Assembly: GCA_944323775.1 (NCBI GenBank) | Contig: CALUTT010000035.1 | Span: forward strand, 1 to 51,350 | Direction of reading: 5' to 3' | DNA length: 51,350 nucleotides | DNA from: an uncultured Bacteroidales bacterium | GTDB lineage: Bacteria; Bacteroidota; Bacteroidia; Bacteroidales; UBA932 | Shown here: positions 51,318 through 51,350 of the stretch, in pieces | How positions within the stretch are numbered: position 1 is the stretch's first letter | Layout: every line of letters starts with the position of its first letter | Program-made: the position numbers and the translations under genes | Notes under the pieces: model-generated | Seen by the model: the letters and a program-made list of their open reading frames with translations, nothing else | What the model was told of the DNA's origin: nothing | Databases searched by the model: none

Positions 51318-51350
51318 ACCAAGAAGAGTTTGATCCTGGCTCAGGATGAA
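51318..51350 (+). rRNA. rrs: 16S ribosomal RNA (first ~33 nt)
   Basis: GAAGAGTTTGATCCTGGCTC is the universal 16S 5' sequence (27F primer region). The 5' end at about 51318 is set by alignment with the E. coli numbering of AGAGTTTGAT. The gene continues beyond the window. Confidence 0.97.

Overview
The window comes from a member of the Bacteroidetes, most likely order Bacteroidales. The evidence is: repeated promoters of the type TTTG, 19-20 nt, TAnnTTTG, which this phylum uses in place of -35/-10 boxes; the aerotolerance (Bat) operon; a hybrid-type sensor kinase with a periplasmic propeller; PIN-PhoH ATPase; and pyruvate phosphate dikinase. Coding DNA looks moderately GC-rich for the phylum (by eye, not computed). 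Almost everything is housekeeping DNA and it is tightly packed, with many ATGA-type overlaps and convergent genes whose ends overlap. No insertion sequence, prophage or CRISPR was seen.

Layout. 1-1118 (-): tRNA-Thr(TGT), Tyr(GTA), Gly(TCC), Thr(GGT) and tuf (cut by the window edge), the same order as in E. coli. 1173-6317 (-): ssb, two related MFS transporters, dxs. 6407-7547: aroK (+) and aroE (-), convergent and overlapping. 7559-9864 (-): lysS and a SpoU rRNA/tRNA methyltransferase leading into aroE. 9974-11707 (+): recJ, converging on 11711-19364 (-): truA, exbB, exbD, tonB, rluB-like, era, parC. 19389-27535 (+): the moxR-DUF58-batA-batB-batC operon ending in a batD-batE fusion. 27496-33890 (-): folC and a large alpha-2-macroglobulin-like protein without the thioester motif. 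33995-36475 (+): a degenerate PurL-like protein and PhoH. 36562-39285 (+): ppdK with a strong terminator. 39367-41100 (-): glyA and a small membrane protein. 41254-43781 (+): a TrmH-like methyltransferase, groES, groEL. 43871-50838 (+): a signalling locus made of a propeller/Y_Y_Y histidine kinase, a LuxR-type response regulator, then a secreted EF-hand/LRR protein translationally coupled to a secreted DUF1566-like protein. 50839-51350 (+): three tandem rRNA promoters, a leader with a terminator-like hairpin, and the first bases of 16S rRNA.

The least ordinary part is 43871-50838. The promoters of the response regulator and of the secreted gene pair align without gaps over 71 nt, from a partly dyad-symmetric upstream element to a shared -7 box, and neither has a -33 box. 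This suggests that the regulator activates both itself and the secreted pair, giving a self-contained sensor-effector locus. Other points to check are perfect inverted repeats in three divergent intergenic regions (ssb/aroK, lysS/recJ, glyA/trmH), four genes whose -7 box lies only 5-7 nt from the start codon (apparently leaderless), the BatD-BatE fusion, and the rRNA leader.
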